64,000 nucleotides of DNA from Nonomuraea africana. GTDB lineage: Bacteria > Actinomycetota > Actinomycetes > Streptosporangiales > Streptosporangiaceae. Under the pieces are notes generated by a model that was given only the letters and a program-made list of their open reading frames with translations, was not told where the DNA came from and made no database searches. Positions 62,348 through 64,000 of this stretch are shown in pieces (the stretch's first letter is position 1; every line of letters starts with the position of its first letter). Made by a program: the position numbers and the translations under genes. The stretch covers positions 6,448,001 through 6,512,000 of the forward strand of contig NZ_JADBEF010000001.1 of the NCBI RefSeq assembly GCF_014873535.1. Direction: 5' to 3'.

Positions 62348-63522
62348 TGGACCTCCGCGACCTGCTGAACGAGGCCATGGCCGGCATGCTGGCCCGCCCG
62401 GTCAGGACCGCTCTCACCACGCTGGGCACCGTGCTCGGCATCACCACGCTCGTCATCACGCTCGGCATCGCCGCCACCGCCGGCAACCAGATCGTCGGCA
62501 GGTTCGACGAGCTGACCGCCACGACCATCACCGTGGAGGTTCCGGAGAGCACCAAGGCGTCGATCGCGTGGGACGCCATCGACCAGGTCACCAGGTTGCG
62601 CGGGGTCACCTCGGCCGCCGCCGTGGCCGAGACCAAGAAGAGCGCCAACCTGAGCGTGCGCTCCAACAAGATCGTGGATCCCACCCGGGTCACCGACCAG
62701 ACGCTGAGCGTCGTGGCCGCCAGTCCCAGCCTCCCGGGGGCGGTGAAGGGCAGCATGGTCCAGGGCCGCTTCTTCGACGCAGGACACCTCGCCCGCCAGG
62801 ACCGTGTCGTGGTGGTCGGCGAGCAGGCGGCCACGATGCTCGGGATCACCCGGCTCGACCGGGCGCCCGCGGTCTTCATCGGCAAGCACGCCTACACCGT
62901 GATCGGTGTCCTGGGCGCGATGAAGCGCGAGAAGAACCTCGGCACCGCGGTCATGGTCCCGCCCACGATCGGCAAGCGCTTCGGGCTCAAGGACGTCACG
63001 AGGGTGCTGATCAACACCAGCCTCGGCGCCGCCGAACTGATCGCCAGGCAGGCGCCGACCGCGCTCAGCCCAGGCAACGAGGACCTGTTGCAGGTCATCG
63101 CGCCCCCCAGCCCGACGAGGGCGCGCGACGCCGTGCAGAACGACGTCAACTCGCTGTTCCTGATCCTGGGGCTGGTGTCGCTCGTCGTGGGCGCGGTGGG
63201 CATCGCCAACGTCACCCTCGTCACCGTGATGGAACGCGTCGCCGAGATCGGCCTGCGCCGCTCGCTCGGCGCCGCGCGCAGGCACATCGCCGCCCAGTTC
63301 CTGCTGGAGTCGACGCTCACCGGGCTGACCGGCGGCGTGATCGGGGCCAGCCTCGGCCTCGTGGCCATCGTCGCCGTCTCGGCGGCCAAGCAGTGGACAC
63401 CCGTGCTCGACGTGCGGCTGGCCGTGATCGCGCCCCTCGCGGGCGCCTTGGTCGGCCTGCTCGCCGGGCTCTACCCCGCCCTGCGCGCCGCCCGGATGGA
63501 GCCGGTCGACGCCCTTCGATGA
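62347..63522 (+). CDS. MacB-type ABC permease
   Basis: 391 residues. One N-terminal helix (about 18-42, ALTTLGTVLGITTLVITLGIAAT), a large extracytoplasmic domain (about 50-265), and three C-terminal helices of the FtsX/MacB domain. The latter has LILGLVSLVVGAVGIANVTLVTVMERVAEIGLRRSLGA and a final PALRAARMEPVDALR, the usual MacB ending. With the adaptor and ATPase it forms a tripartite exporter or mechanotransmission machine. Its last 33 bp are repeated directly after it in non-coding DNA. The ATG overlaps the ATPase stop by one base. Confidence 0.93.
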   Translation: MDLRDLLNEAMAGMLARPVRTALTTLGTVLGITTLVITLGIAATAGNQIVGRFDELTATTITVEVPESTKASIAWDAIDQVTRLRGVTSAAAVAETKKSANLSVRSNKIVDPTRVTDQTLSVVAASPSLPGAVKGSMVQGRFFDAGHLARQDRVVVVGEQAATMLGITRLDRAPAVFIGKHAYTVIGVLGAMKREKNLGTAVMVPPTIGKRFGLKDVTRVLINTSLGAAELIARQAPTALSPGNEDLLQVIAPPSPTRARDAVQNDVNSLFLILGLVSLVVGAVGIANVTLVTVMERVAEIGLRRSLGAARRHIAAQFLLESTLTGLTGGVIGASLGLVAIVAVSAAKQWTPVLDVRLAVIAPLAGALVGLLAGLYPALRAARMEPVDALR

Positions 63523-63560
63523 GCCGGCCGGATGGCGCCGGTCGACGCCCTTCGACGAGC
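63492..63560. repeat. 36-bp-period direct duplication of the permease 3' end
   Basis: Copy 1 at 63492-63524 and copy 2 at 63528-63560 agree in 31 of 33 bases. The T/C difference at 63520/63556 creates the permease TGA stop in copy 1. Copy 2 continues up to the convergent ROK gene stop. Confidence 0.8.
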
Positions 63561-64000
63561 TAGCCCGCGCTCCAGTAGCGCTCCTCGGCCAGGACGAGAG
63601 CGGCCGCGCCGACGAGGCCCGCGTCCTGGCCGAGCTCGGCGGGGCAGACCCTGACCCTGCGCGCGAAGTCGAGACGCGCGTGCCCGCGCAGCGCCTCCTC
63701 CAGCGGGCCGAACAACAGCTCGCCCGCCTGCGACAGCCCGCCGCCGATGGTCACCAGGTCGAGGTCGCACAGCGCGGTGGCCGAGGCGATCGCCACGCCG
63801 AGGGCGGTGCCCGCCCTGCGCATGGCGGCCATCGCGACCTCGTCGCCCATCGCGGCGTCGCGGGCGAGGTCCCGCGCCGTCACCTCGCGATCCTCCAGGT
63901 ACGGCCCGGCGTCCCCGGCCGCGCCGTACGTCGCCGGGATCCAGCCCTGCGCCAGCGCCCACGCCGTGAGCCCCGGCCCGCGGGCGACGGCCTCCAGGCA
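63560..64000 (-). CDS. ROK-family sugar kinase/regulator, C-terminal part (cut by window edge)
   Basis: The frame is open to the last base, so the start lies beyond the window; about 146 residues are visible. They begin at the end of the ROK zinc motif (CLEAVARGPGLTAW), followed by DREVTARDLARDAAMGDEVAMAAMRRAG, the sugar/nucleotide region GVAIASATALCDLDLVTIGGGLSQAGELLFGPLEEAL and a typical C-terminus VGAAALVLAEERYW. The lack of any visible HTH cannot be judged, but the ending resembles glucokinase-type ROK proteins. Convergent with the exporter operon; its TAG stop begins at the last base of repeat copy 2. Confidence 0.87.
   Translation of the reverse strand, partial: CLEAVARGPGLTAWALAQGWIPATYGAAGDAGPYLEDREVTARDLARDAAMGDEVAMAAMRRAGTALGVAIASATALCDLDLVTIGGGLSQAGELLFGPLEEALRGHARLDFARRVRVCPAELGQDAGLVGAAALVLAEERYWSAG

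Overview
The window reads as chromosomal DNA of a mycelial actinomycete. It is GC-rich throughout, has many GTG starts and one TTG start, and shows dense ATGA/GTGA gene overlaps. It carries a mycothiol S-conjugate amidase, PASTA-less Ser/Thr kinases with Pro/Gly-rich tails, a DUF5999 protein, GTP-type PEP carboxykinase and a Cse-like two-component system. I would guess Streptosporangiales (Nonomuraea-like), but that is inference. I see no rRNA, tRNA, CRISPR array, IS element or phage genes.

Layout, left to right. (1) 1-9.6 kb: end of an MFS transporter, a small Ser/Gly-rich membrane protein, then a tightly coupled leftward myo-inositol catabolic operon (iolG-iolE-iolC-aldolase-iolB-iolD) closed by a terminator hairpin. 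A MocR-type regulator and a divergent EamA transporter follow. (2) 9.7-18 kb: class I fumarase, a gene-poor stretch (imperfect 33-bp repeats, a DUF5999 gene, a superoxide dismutase C-terminal remnant), two tandem Ser/Thr kinases and class II fumarase. (3) 18-23 kb: a 3-hydroxybutyrate module (dehydrogenase, GAF/PucR regulator, MHS-type permease, alpha/beta hydrolase). (4) 23-31 kb: a long GT2 glycosyltransferase, a lytic-transglycosylase-like wall protein with a perfect Crp-like box upstream, a response regulator/kinase/lipoprotein trio, PhoH and a cis-prenyltransferase. (5) 31-35 kb: a hypothetical protein, an amidohydrolase and a translationally coupled trio: a TIGR04222-type membrane protein with a Cys/Gly tail, a DUF692 multinuclear iron enzyme and a small partner. 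(6) 35-43 kb: pckG, a hypothetical with a palindromic operator, an NlpC/P60 hydrolase, greA, a DUF4307 protein, mca, a 51-aa membrane protein and a GNAT enzyme. (7) 41-52 kb: an OmpR two-component system divergent from an MMPL exporter, an acidic hypothetical, a YyaL-type protein, a class A PBP, Lrp and hppD. (8) 52-64 kb: an M1 peptidase, two paralogous PadR/membrane protein/lipoprotein cassettes separated by threonine ammonia-lyase, the second running into an adaptor/ABC ATPase/MacB permease export system, and a ROK kinase cut by the window edge.

Two themes stand out. The TIGR04222/DUF692/partner trio (32490-34716) looks like an uncharacterised peptide- or tail-modifying system. The PadR cassettes share one promoter design (TTG-type -35, 18-bp spacer, TAnnnT -10, 7 nt, ATG) with palindromes over the spacer and -10. 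This points to leaderless transcripts repressed by the encoded PadR proteins, and the same TAnnnT-6/8nt-start arrangement recurs at about ten genes. All functions are read from sequence motifs and family knowledge; no database search was run.
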